Assembly: GCF_023299985.1 (NCBI RefSeq)
Contig: NZ_JALZVX010000124.1
Location: 1 to 41,978 of the forward strand
Length of the DNA: 41,978 bases
Direction of reading: 5' to 3'
Origin: Lacinutrix sp.
Lineage (GTDB): Bacteria; Bacteroidota; Bacteroidia; Flavobacteriales; Flavobacteriaceae
Part shown: positions 9,124-18,759 of the stretch, piece after piece
Numbering within the stretch: the first letter of the stretch is position 1
Layout of the letters: each line of letters begins with the position of its first letter
Notes under the pieces: generated by a model
The model's database searches: none
Seen by the model: the letters and a program-made list of their open reading frames with translations, nothing else
Told to the model about the DNA's origin: nothing
Position numbers and translations under genes: made by a program

Positions 9124-12100
9124 TTACTTCTCAACCGTCACCCATTCTCCTTTAGTACGTACTAAAAACTCGTTATCGTACATAGCTTCTGCTTGAACTC
9201 CTGGTAAATAGTAGGTTCCTAAATACGATGCATTTAGCATCACGTTAAACGTATTGGTTCCATATTTCCCTTTTTTATTTAAATCGAAATAGAAGTTTAC
9301 ACGATCATCGCGAATGTCTGTAAATCGCGCATCGCTTCGTTTAGCAGCACTTCCAAAGGCTGTAAATCGCGTGTTTACAATTTCCCAACCTGATGGAAAA
9401 ATTTGTGTTAATGCGACATCTGTAAGACGTTCGTTTTTAAGATTAGAAACTGTAACTGTAGCCACAAAATCTTGACCTTGTTTCAGGCTTTTAATATCAA
9501 TAGCGTTTCCTTTTAAGTCTTTATAAACAATACTTGTACTTAAACCTCTTTGTTCCGCTAATTCTTGACCTAAAGGTAATTTTCCAGAATTTAATACACG
9601 AACGTAAACCACATTGCCTTGCTTGTTTTTAAAGCTTAAAGTATTGCTGCCATCATTTACTTTTAGTTCTCTTTGCGCAATAGCACTTTTAGAATTTACA
9701 CTTTCGGTTTTACCATTGATAGTGTATTCTAAATCAAGAGATTTTCCACCATTTGCTTTAACCATTTTTGCCATAGACAATAAACTGTAAGCTGTTGTTT
9801 GTGTACTCATCCAACGGTTGCTCGATAAGTCTTTAGCTAAAGTTTTTGCTAATTCCTGCATTCTATAATCTTTGGTTAACACCATAGTTTCTAGAGCCAT
9901 TGCACGATTTCTGTCTATAGACCCATAAGTATAATAGTTATATCTAGGTGCTTTAAACTCTATATTCGCTGTTTTAGAAATTGCTTTACTAGCTTCCGTT
10001 TGTCCTGCTAATGCATAAGCTGCAGCCAATCTCCATTTTGCTTCGTTAGAAATTTCACTAAACTCTTTAAGCCTGTTCATTGCGCCTAAATCTGAACTTC
10101 CTGCTAAAGCTAAAGTGTATAATCTGTAGGCTTGCGCTAAATCGCTGTTGTACGTTTTATAGCTTGGTCTCCAACTTCTGGCTGCCTCTTTTTGGTATTT
10201 TATCCAATTACTTTTGAAGGTAAGCGGAAGAACGAATCCTAGTTTTTCGGCTTCAATCATAAAGTGACCAGAATAGCTTGTTCCCCAATCATTAGCTGAA
10301 GCTTCTCCCATCCAATAACTCATACCTCCATTTGGTCTTTGGAAATTTCCGAGACGCTTGATTCCACTTTCGATATTAGACTGAATTTCTTGTTTTTTCT
10401 TCAACGGAATATCAAAAATTTCATTTAAATATAACTGCGGAAACACTCCTGAAGTCGTTTGCTCCACACAACCATGAGGATATTGTACTAAATATTGTAG
10501 CCTTCGTGAAAAATCCATTGGTGGCATAGTTGAGAATTCAACCGTTGCACTATTTGAACCTACAACACCAAAGGTTTTAAAGTCAAGACTTGCAGAAGCA
10601 GATTTTTCTAGCGTTTGATCTAATGCTTGAGACGTTATCAGATTGACATTTTCAACATCCAATTCTACTTTGTAAGTCGATTTTTCACCATTTCCAGTTG
10701 CAATAACTTCTACAGTATTTATACCGTTTGCTTTAGTAACATCCAGCTCGAAATAAGCCATTTGCTCGTCTGGTTTTGCAAATGATAATTTTTTAGATTG
10801 ATCTCCAATAATTTTAATACCGTTGCTTAATTTTAATTTAATAGTAACATTTTTAATATTAGGTTCCATGGCAAAAACAGTAACAGGTAATGTTACTTTT
10901 TCACCTGGACTTAGTTTTCTTGGTAATGTTGCTAAAACCATTAAAGGCTTTTTAACTTCAACAGATTTATCTGTGCTTCCATAAGCTTCAGCAGTTGTGT
11001 TTCCTGCTACAACCATTGTTCTTACTGCACCAATATAATTTGGCATTTTTATGCTATGCGTTGTTCTTCCACCAGCTTCCAATTTAAAAGGACCTAATAC
11101 TTTTACAACAGGCTTAAAACGGTTTGCTTTTTTATTTTTTCCGCCTGCAGCACTTCCATCTCCACCAATAGCAAACACTTGATCTATACTACCACTATAA
11201 GCTCCAATAACATCATCGAAAACATCCCAAGTTTTTACACCTAAAGCTTCACGAGCATAAAATGCAGACCAAGCATTTGGTGTTTTAAAACGTGTTAAAT
11301 CTAACAAGCCTTCTTCCACCATTGCAATAGTATAGGTCATTGCTTTATTGTTTTTTTCAGAAACAATAACTGTAAATTCTTCTTCTGGACGTAAGACACT
11401 AGGCATTCTAATTTCAGGTTCAAGTTTGGTACTTGGGTCTTCAACTAAAATTGGAATAACACCATAGAGACGTAATGGTAAATCGTTAGCAGTCGTAGCA
11501 TGCGGTTGTAATAATGAAATGTTTACAAACACATTTGGCGCCATTGCTTTTGTAATAGGAACATCTACAACTGTTTCTCCTGCTTTGGTTTTTAGCCATT
11601 TTTGCTCAATAACTTCTGTGCCATTTTCTATAGAAATTAAAGCGCGACCTTCGGTTCCAGATGGGAATGTAATTTTCGCTGTTTCACCAACGTTATAGTT
11701 TTCTTTATCTGCTGAAAACACTAGCATGTTAGCAGATTCTTTGTCACCACTTGGTTGTTTTTTCCACCAGTTTTTATAGAAATATGCTGTACGTCCAGTT
11801 GCGTGACCACTTTTAGGATCGTAAACACGAATTAAATAACGTCCACCTTCTTCTTCTGGAACATTAATATTTAAAGTTGCTTTACCTTTAGCATCAGTAT
11901 TTATTTTACTACTCATAAAAGGCTTGTGATAAGAGTTTGAAGTGTATTTAGATAAATTGTCGTAAGATGAATTCCACCACCAACGCCATTCAACTTTATA
12001 AACTTTTACTTCTAATCCATTACGCTTAATTGGATTTCCTTGATCGTCTACAACAACAATATCAAAGGCTTGATTCTCGTCTGTATAAAAAGAACCGTAA

Positions 12101-14721
12101 GCTCTACCTTTTGGCGAACGCAATCCAACAAATGACTTATAAGGTGCATATTTTTTAGTAAAAGCATCCATTGAGAAATCGCCTCCATTTTCAAAAGCAC
12201 GCACTAAAAACTGAACGTTTAGCATTCCAGGAGCATTTTGTCCTACGCTTAGTTTATTTTTAATTTCGGTAAAACCTTCTTCATTTACATTACCTTCAAA
12301 AACAGTTAATTCTTCTTGAGAAAAAGAACGTGAAGGATCTCTAAACACATATTGTTTATAGTTTTTAAAAGGTGTGTAAGCGTTGCTAAATTTTGCTTTA
12401 ATTTCAGTTTTTACATTTTTGGCAGGTGCTCCATGTAGCCAATTTACATTAAGTGTACCATTTAGTGCTTCGCTTCCAGTAAGGACTTGATCTTTAAAAT
12501 CTACTTTAATTTTTAAGCGGTTTGGTTTTACAGTTTCTACTTTTAAACCTTTATAAAAAGTAGCACCACCAACACTTACTTTTGCGTTCCAATTGCCTGT
12601 TTTATTTTCGGTAGAAGTTGGGACTGTAAAGGTGTAAAAATCGTTAATATTGTCACTTGTAATTTTCTTGTAAGCTAACTTACCATTAGGATCTGTAACT
12701 TCCATTTTTACAGGATGACCTTTTGGTAATTTATTAGCATTATCATCTAATATAAATGTAAGATGAAGTGAGTCTCCAGGTCTCCAAACACCGCGTTCTC
12801 CATAAATATAACCTTTTAAACTACGTTGCAAATGGTTGCCAGAAACATCGAATTTACTAAGCGATAAAGCACGACCATCTCGTAATTTTATATACGTTTT
12901 ATTATTGCCTTTACTAACAATAACGAAAGAGGCATGGCTACTAGTTTCAATTTTAGCTAAACCTTGTTGGTCTGTTTTAGTGCTAGAAATTTCCTGTTGT
13001 TGGTAGTTATATAATGTTACTTTAGCAGCAACTTCAACATTAGTGTTTAATATGTTTGTTACAGCAAAGTAGTAATTGTTATTTGCTCCTTTTTTTACAA
13101 TAACACCTATGTTAGAGGCTAGTAAATTCTGAGATACTTCGCGATCTTGATTGTAATAAGCATCGTGACAAGGGTTGTCGCGTTCTCTCCAATTGTAGTT
13201 GCTGCTGCGATATCTGTAAGTTACATTATCCCAATATTCTTCTTCACGTTGGTCTACGTCTTCAGTTGTGCTTTCGCTATAATTATTGTTGTAATCATCA
13301 TAGTAGTAATCGTCTTCATAATACTCGTCTTCGTAGTAATCATCATTATCTTCAGAGTTTGTAATATTTTGGTTTACAGAGCAATCGTAGAAAGAGTACT
13401 CCTTTTTAAAGCTTAATTCTACTCTGTAAAGTGCTCCAGGATCTGCTTTAAATATTTTAGATAAATCTGCACTGTAGGTTTTCCATTTTCCGGTGTTTTC
13501 AATGCCATCGTTTACCAACGTGATTGTTTGTTTAGCAATGCGACGACCTACTTGTCTTATACTATTTTCGTTTCCGCCTTGTAACTCATTGTCTTGTAGA
13601 AACTGAAGTACATTGTCTTCGTATATTTTAATAACCTTTAAGTCTACCTTTTTAAGATTTACGGCTTCAAAATTGAATTTTAATTCTTGAGAATTTGGTA
13701 ATATTACACCACTATTTACCAAGCGCACTTGTGGTTTAATTTCTTGGAAAGAAATAGTTTCTGAAAACGGTTTTTTAAGTTTGTAGCCTTCTGTATTTAA
13801 AATACCTTGAAAAACATCAACCTGCACGTTTCCAGTGATTTTTGAGTCTGTATAGGCTTTTAGTACATTCCCATCTACAATATATTTTGGGTTTTTTGTA
13901 TTCTGAATAGTTACTAAACCATCGAAATTTTGTTGTTTTTTTATAGGGTCAGAAAAATTAATAAGTAGATATTGCTCCGGATTTTGAACCACATCTATTT
14001 TGGTAATTGTAAAGTTATTTTTACCAGGAATTGCAAAAGTGTTCTCACCAGAATTTTCTGCATCTATTGCTTTACCATTCCATTTTATTAAAATTTCACT
14101 GTCTTCAATTTTACGATTTATACTATCTATTTTAAATTCGAAAACCTTTGCAGGTAAGCGCTCTTCATTCCATTCAATTTTTAATTTTTTTCCAACTTGA
14201 GACGCTTCAACCAATTGCTTTGCTTGTTCTGTAGTAATATAGTCTGCCGATTTTACTACACCTAATAAATATTGCCACTCTTTGTTGTAAGACTGTAAAT
14301 CGTTAGTAATTACATTAAAACTAGGACTAATAGTTTTAAACTGAAAGGTGTAATTTGAAAACTCAGATGGTATATCTGGATAAATCTCACCAAGCTTTAC
14401 AGTAACCGAATATTCTGTGTCTGGATCTAAAGGCTCGTTTGGTGTAAAAGTTAAAGCATGTTTGTTGGCCACTTTTAAATTTCCGGAAACGTTAGGTTTA
14501 ATGGAGAAGAGGCTTTCATCAATTTCATTGCCAATTTCCCAACCTTTAACCTCTTTAGCTAAGCTAATTTGTATGCTACTTGCTGTAGATATTCTTCCCG
14601 AAGTTGTATAACTAATATAATCTCTAAATTTAAAAAGGTTATCGGTTTCTGTTGTTTGCTTCTTGCAGGAAAAAGCAAGTGCGATAATAAGGAGTGTTGC
14701 GAAGAGTGATTTTAATTTCAT
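9124..14721 (-). CDS. Bacterial alpha-2-macroglobulin family lipoprotein with thioester motif
   Basis: 1865 aa; lipobox-like LAFSC; MG-like region (GYIYGERGVWRPGDSLHLTFIL), thioester motif YPHGCVEQ at about 10459-10473, and clustered with pbpC. Confidence 0.92.
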   Translation of the reverse strand: MKLKSLFATLLIIALAFSCKKQTTETDNLFKFRDYISYTTSGRISTASSIQISLAKEVKGWEIGNEIDESLFSIKPNVSGNLKVANKHALTFTPNEPLDPDTEYSVTVKLGEIYPDIPSEFSNYTFQFKTISPSFNVITNDLQSYNKEWQYLLGVVKSADYITTEQAKQLVEASQVGKKLKIEWNEERLPAKVFEFKIDSINRKIEDSEILIKWNGKAIDAENSGENTFAIPGKNNFTITKIDVVQNPEQYLLINFSDPIKKQQNFDGLVTIQNTKNPKYIVDGNVLKAYTDSKITGNVQVDVFQGILNTEGYKLKKPFSETISFQEIKPQVRLVNSGVILPNSQELKFNFEAVNLKKVDLKVIKIYEDNVLQFLQDNELQGGNENSIRQVGRRIAKQTITLVNDGIENTGKWKTYSADLSKIFKADPGALYRVELSFKKEYSFYDCSVNQNITNSEDNDDYYEDEYYEDDYYYDDYNNNYSESTTEDVDQREEEYWDNVTYRYRSSNYNWRERDNPCHDAYYNQDREVSQNLLASNIGVIVKKGANNNYYFAVTNILNTNVEVAAKVTLYNYQQQEISSTKTDQQGLAKIETSSHASFVIVSKGNNKTYIKLRDGRALSLSKFDVSGNHLQRSLKGYIYGERGVWRPGDSLHLTFILDDNANKLPKGHPVKMEVTDPNGKLAYKKITSDNINDFYTFTVPTSTENKTGNWNAKVSVGGATFYKGLKVETVKPNRLKIKVDFKDQVLTGSEALNGTLNVNWLHGAPAKNVKTEIKAKFSNAYTPFKNYKQYVFRDPSRSFSQEELTVFEGNVNEEGFTEIKNKLSVGQNAPGMLNVQFLVRAFENGGDFSMDAFTKKYAPYKSFVGLRSPKGRAYGSFYTDENQAFDIVVVDDQGNPIKRNGLEVKVYKVEWRWWWNSSYDNLSKYTSNSYHKPFMSSKINTDAKGKATLNINVPEEEGGRYLIRVYDPKSGHATGRTAYFYKNWWKKQPSGDKESANMLVFSADKENYNVGETAKITFPSGTEGRALISIENGTEVIEQKWLKTKAGETVVDVPITKAMAPNVFVNISLLQPHATTANDLPLRLYGVIPILVEDPSTKLEPEIRMPSVLRPEEEFTVIVSEKNNKAMTYTIAMVEEGLLDLTRFKTPNAWSAFYAREALGVKTWDVFDDVIGAYSGSIDQVFAIGGDGSAAGGKNKKANRFKPVVKVLGPFKLEAGGRTTHSIKMPNYIGAVRTMVVAGNTTAEAYGSTDKSVEVKKPLMVLATLPRKLSPGEKVTLPVTVFAMEPNIKNVTIKLKLSNGIKIIGDQSKKLSFAKPDEQMAYFELDVTKANGINTVEVIATGNGEKSTYKVELDVENVNLITSQALDQTLEKSASASLDFKTFGVVGSNSATVEFSTMPPMDFSRRLQYLVQYPHGCVEQTTSGVFPQLYLNEIFDIPLKKKQEIQSNIESGIKRLGNFQRPNGGMSYWMGEASANDWGTSYSGHFMIEAEKLGFVLPLTFKSNWIKYQKEAARSWRPSYKTYNSDLAQAYRLYTLALAGSSDLGAMNRLKEFSEISNEAKWRLAAAYALAGQTEASKAISKTANIEFKAPRYNYYTYGSIDRNRAMALETMVLTKDYRMQELAKTLAKDLSSNRWMSTQTTAYSLLSMAKMVKANGGKSLDLEYTINGKTESVNSKSAIAQRELKVNDGSNTLSFKNKQGNVVYVRVLNSGKLPLGQELAEQRGLSTSIVYKDLKGNAIDIKSLKQGQDFVATVTVSNLKNERLTDVALTQIFPSGWEIVNTRFTAFGSAAKRSDARFTDIRDDRVNFYFDLNKKGKYGTNTFNVMLNASYLGTYYLPGVQAEAMYDNEFLVRTKGEWVTVEK

Positions 14722-14830
14722 GGTTATATATTTTCAATAAAATTAATAGTAAATGCCAAAGCTATTGTATTGATTCTAATATTCGGTTGTTACAAATTAG
14801 TATTCGTTAGGTTTTTTTAAGCATTCGTAA

Positions 14831-15916
14831 TTAGTCTTTATATATGGCAATAATTAGTTCGCCTTTATCATTCATGCTCGCACGATACATTCCTGCAGTA
14901 TTAAAATTCATTTCCATATTTCCATTTTTGTCCACAGCTATAATGCCTCCATTACCACCTAATTTTGGTACTTTTTTCTGTATAACTTCATCTGCAGCTG
15001 CTTTTAAAGTTAAGCCTTTATATTCCATCAATGCAGAAATATCGTGAGCCACTGACGCACGAATAAAAAATTCTCCCCAACCAGTTCCAGAAACTGCACA
15101 CGTAGTATTATTTGCATAATTTCCAGCACCTATTATTGGTACATCTCCAACGCGACCATAACGTTTATTTGTCATGCCTCCAGTTGAGGTGCCTGCAGCT
15201 AAGTTTCCATTTTTGTCTAGAGCAACGCAACCAACAGTTCCAAATTTACTGTCTTTGATATCTGTATTGTAAAAAGCCGATGTTTTATCTGTTGTATTTT
15301 CTTGTTCTCTTTTAATAACTCGTTTTAGTGTTTTTAATCTATTTTCAGTTTTAAAATATTCTGGAGATACTATTTCTAAGTTTTGTTCTTTTGCAAAGGT
15401 TTCCGCTCCATTTCCAACCATCATAACATGTGGAGAGTTTTCCATAATTGCTCTAGCTAAATTTATTGGATTCTTTACGGTTTTTGTTCCAGCAGAAGCT
15501 CCTGCATTCAAAGTTTCACCATCCATTATTGAGGCATCGAGCTCATTAGTTTCAGCATTTGTAAAAACAGCACCTTTTCCTGCATTAAATAACGGAGAAT
15601 TTTCTAATACATTAATGGTTTTTTCAACGGCATCAAGACTGCTTCCGCCTTCTTTTAAAATAGCATAACCAACACGAATGGCTTCTTCAAGTTTCGCTTT
15701 GTATTCTGCTTCTTTTTCATTTGTTATATTCTTTTTGAGAATAGTGCCTGCTCCACCATGAATAACGATAGCAAAGTCGTTTACTTTTTTAGAGTTGTTT
15801 TTTGGATTAGGATTCTTACGTGTAATATTATTAGGATTCTCGTCAGGATTTGGAACAAGTTCACCGCAATTTATTAATACTAAAAAAAGAGAGAGTAAAG
15901 TGGTTATTTTTTTCAT
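14831..15916 (-). CDS. Isoaspartyl peptidase/L-asparaginase (Ntn hydrolase), predicted lipoprotein
   Basis: IVIHGGAGTI..; processing site region KFGTVGCVALDKNGNLAAGTSTGGMTNKRYGRVGDVPIIGAGNYA; lipobox LINC near the N-terminus. Confidence 0.9.
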   Translation of the reverse strand: MKKITTLLSLFLVLINCGELVPNPDENPNNITRKNPNPKNNSKKVNDFAIVIHGGAGTILKKNITNEKEAEYKAKLEEAIRVGYAILKEGGSSLDAVEKTINVLENSPLFNAGKGAVFTNAETNELDASIMDGETLNAGASAGTKTVKNPINLARAIMENSPHVMMVGNGAETFAKEQNLEIVSPEYFKTENRLKTLKRVIKREQENTTDKTSAFYNTDIKDSKFGTVGCVALDKNGNLAAGTSTGGMTNKRYGRVGDVPIIGAGNYANNTTCAVSGTGWGEFFIRASVAHDISALMEYKGLTLKAAADEVIQKKVPKLGGNGGIIAVDKNGNMEMNFNTAGMYRASMNDKGELIIAIYKD

Positions 15917-16036
15917 TTTTGGTTTGGTTTTTATAAGTATGGAAGTTACTATTTTTAAGAAAGTTAAGCGCCTAAAAACTCATATTTATTAGTATATTCG
16001 CTTCAAAATTTAATAATTCGTAAAAATTTAATAGAT

Positions 16037-17590
16037 ATGAATGCAGTTTCAACTGATTTCGGAATAAAAGAAGCTTTAAAACAATTAGGAATTAAAGATA
16101 TAAATGATGGAACTTCAACAGGTTCTAAGAATTTTGGAAGTGGAGAAACAATTTCTTCATATTCACCAACAGATGGTTCTTTAATTGGTAAAGTATCCAC
16201 AACTACAAAAGCAGACTACGAGAAAGTAATGAGTGCAGCAACAACCGCATTTACTTCTTTTAGAACGATGCCTGCACCACAAAGAGGTGAAATTGTACGT
16301 CAGTTTGGTAATAAATTAAGAGAATTAAAAGAACCTTTAGGGAAGTTAGTTTCTTATGAAATGGGAAAATCTTTGCAAGAAGGTTATGGTGAAGTTCAAG
16401 AAATGATTGATATCTGTGATTTCGCTGTTGGTTTATCTCGTTCATTAAATGGGCAAACAATACCATCGGAAAGACCACAACACGTTATGAGAGAACAATG
16501 GCACTCACTTGGTGTTGTTGGTATTATTTCTGCATTTAATTTTCCAGTTGCAGTTTGGGCTTGGAATACAGCTTTAGCTTGGGTTTGTGGTGATGTTTGT
16601 GTTTGGAAAGCTTCAGAAAAAGCACCTATTTGTTCGGTTGCTTGTCAGAATATAATAGCAGAAGTTTTAAAGGAAAATAACTTACCAGAAGGGATTTCTT
16701 GTATTATTAATGGAGACTACAAAGTAGGCGAAATGATGACTACAGATCATAGAATTCCATTAATATCTGCAACAGGTTCTACAAGAATGGGACGTATTGT
16801 TGGAGCAACAGTTGCTGAGCGTTTTGGAAAATCTTTATTAGAATTAGGTGGAAATAATGCAATAATTATTACACCAACTGCAGATTTAAAGGTAGTAGTT
16901 CCAGGCGCAGTATTTGGTGCAGTAGGAACTTGTGGACAACGTTGTACTTCTACAAGAAGATTAATTATACACGAATCGGTTTACGATAAAGTAAGAGATG
17001 CTATTGTTGGTGCTTATGGGCAATTAACGATTGGTAATCCATTAGATGAAAAAAATCATATTGGACCATTAATCGATAAAGATTCTGTAAACACGTATTT
17101 AGCTGCTATTGAAAAAGCAAAAGCTGAAGGTGGAAACGTTTTAGTTGAAGGTGGAGTTTTAGAAGGTGAAGGTTACGAATCTGGATGCTACGTAAAACCT
17201 GCAATTATTGAAGCTGAAAATGATTTCGAAATTGTGCAGTCTGAAACATTTGCACCAGTTTTATATTTAATTAAATATTCTGGAGATGTTGAGAATGCTA
17301 TAGATGCTCAAAATGGTGTTGCGCAAGGATTATCTTCTGCAATTATGACTAATGAATTAAAAGAAGCAGAAAAATTCTTATCATTCGCAGGTTCAGATTG
17401 TGGAATTGCTAACGTAAATATTGGAACATCTGGAGCCGAAATTGGAGGCGCTTTTGGTGGTGAAAAAGAAACTGGAGGAGGACGAGAGTCCGGATCTGAT
17501 GCTTGGAAAGTTTACATGAGACGTCAAACAAATACAGTTAACTATTCAGACGAATTACCTTTAGCTCAAGGTATTAAGTTTGATTTATAG
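16037..17590 (+). CDS. ALDH7-type aldehyde dehydrogenase (likely alpha-aminoadipic semialdehyde / piperideine-6-carboxylate dehydrogenase)
   Basis: ELGGNNAIII, GTCGQRCTSTRRLIIHESVYDKV, GEKETGGGRESGSDAWKVYMRRQTNTVNYS are characteristic of the ALDH7 (antiquitin) clade. Confidence 0.88.
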   Translation: MNAVSTDFGIKEALKQLGIKDINDGTSTGSKNFGSGETISSYSPTDGSLIGKVSTTTKADYEKVMSAATTAFTSFRTMPAPQRGEIVRQFGNKLRELKEPLGKLVSYEMGKSLQEGYGEVQEMIDICDFAVGLSRSLNGQTIPSERPQHVMREQWHSLGVVGIISAFNFPVAVWAWNTALAWVCGDVCVWKASEKAPICSVACQNIIAEVLKENNLPEGISCIINGDYKVGEMMTTDHRIPLISATGSTRMGRIVGATVAERFGKSLLELGGNNAIIITPTADLKVVVPGAVFGAVGTCGQRCTSTRRLIIHESVYDKVRDAIVGAYGQLTIGNPLDEKNHIGPLIDKDSVNTYLAAIEKAKAEGGNVLVEGGVLEGEGYESGCYVKPAIIEAENDFEIVQSETFAPVLYLIKYSGDVENAIDAQNGVAQGLSSAIMTNELKEAEKFLSFAGSDCGIANVNIGTSGAEIGGAFGGEKETGGGRESGSDAWKVYMRRQTNTVNYSDELPLAQGIKFDL

Positions 17591-17610
17591 AAAACAATAA
17601 ATTTAAGTTT

Positions 17611-17641
17611 AAAAGCCACATCGAAAGATTTGGCTTTTTTT
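17611..17641 (+). terminator. Rho-independent-like terminator
   Basis: aaaagccacatcgaaagatttggcttttttt: stem AAAGCCA/TGGCTTT with inner ATC-gaaa-GAT and a T tract, just after the ALDH stop. Confidence 0.75.
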
Positions 17642-17803
17642 AATGTGAATATTTCTTATAAACCAATTCTATGTGTTTTGTTAATCGCTATTTTTAGTAA
17701 TTTCATCGATTTTTAAGAGATTGATTTTTAATTTGTTAAAAAAAATGTTAAAATTCAATGGTTTTTTAATAACTTAAGGGTCACTAACTTAAATAAAATT
17801 ATA

Positions 17804-18736
17804 ATGAGTAAAAAAACCAGTTATTTACTTTGGATTTTGCTAACCATTATTTTCGGTACCATTCTGTACTATTTTTTTTGTTGTAAGCCATGTTTGGAAG
17901 CAGCTAAAAAAGAAGCAGAAGTTGAAAATAAAGTAGTAGAGCCAGAAGTAAAAACCGCAACAAAAAATGCATTTTCAATAATTGATTCAAAAAGCAGTTT
18001 AAAATTTGATGCTAACGATAACTTTAATTTTAAAAGCTCTGCTTTTTCTATTTTAGAACCAGTTTCAGATGGATTAAAAGCTCAAATTGAAAGATTATCA
18101 ATTTACCTAAAAGATAATCCTAGTAAAACTGTAAATATTACAGGACACTATACAAGCGAAGAAAAGAATACTTCTGCTTTTCCTAATCTTGGATTAGCAA
18201 GAGCAAATGCTGTGAAAAATTATTTTGTATCGCATGGTATGTCTTCAAAAATGATTAACACCTTTGATAAACTAGACACTAGTTTAGTGGCAGATGCTTC
18301 AAAGATATATTATGGACCACTATCTTATAATATTAATACAAAAGATGCTAATGATACTAGTGAAGCAGATGGTTTAAAAGCATTACGAGAGGAAATTATA
18401 GCAGATCCTTTAGTATTACATTTTGAGACTGCTTCAGCATCAATAAATTTAAATGCAGAACAACGTGTAAAGCTTGCTAAAATGGTAAAATATGTGGATA
18501 AAGCTGATAATGCTTCTATAAAAACTATTGGCCATACAGACAACACAGGAAATCGTGCAACTAACGTAAGATTAGGTTTAGATAGAGCAGAATTTGCTAA
18601 AAACTATTTAGTAAGTAATGGTGTTTCGTCAAGTAATATTATTAGTTCTTCAAAAGGACCAGACAAGCCTATTGCAGATAATAGTACAGATGAAGGACGT
18701 GCAAAAAACAGAAGAGTAGTAGTAACATTAAACTAA
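17804..18736 (+). CDS. OmpA-family protein with two tandem OmpA-like lobes, N-terminal TM segment
   Basis: C-terminal ASIKTIGHTDNTGNRATNVRLGLDRAEFAKNYLVSNGVSSSNI...GRAKNRRVVVTLN; first lobe KTVNITGHYTSEEKNTSAFPNLGLARANAVKNYFVSHGM. Confidence 0.85.
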   Translation: MSKKTSYLLWILLTIIFGTILYYFFCCKPCLEAAKKEAEVENKVVEPEVKTATKNAFSIIDSKSSLKFDANDNFNFKSSAFSILEPVSDGLKAQIERLSIYLKDNPSKTVNITGHYTSEEKNTSAFPNLGLARANAVKNYFVSHGMSSKMINTFDKLDTSLVADASKIYYGPLSYNINTKDANDTSEADGLKALREEIIADPLVLHFETASASINLNAEQRVKLAKMVKYVDKADNASIKTIGHTDNTGNRATNVRLGLDRAEFAKNYLVSNGVSSSNIISSSKGPDKPIADNSTDEGRAKNRRVVVTLN

Positions 18737-18759
18737 CAATTAAATATATATATATAATT

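Noticed and set aside
13147-13416. Plus-strand ORF with V/I-rich membrane-like sequence
   Set aside because: Antisense to the D/Y/E-rich tract of the A2M gene.
15795-16200. ORFs 15795-15992 (+) and 16003-16200 (-) as small divergent genes
   Set aside because: They overlap the asparaginase and ALDH coding starts and show no domain signal.
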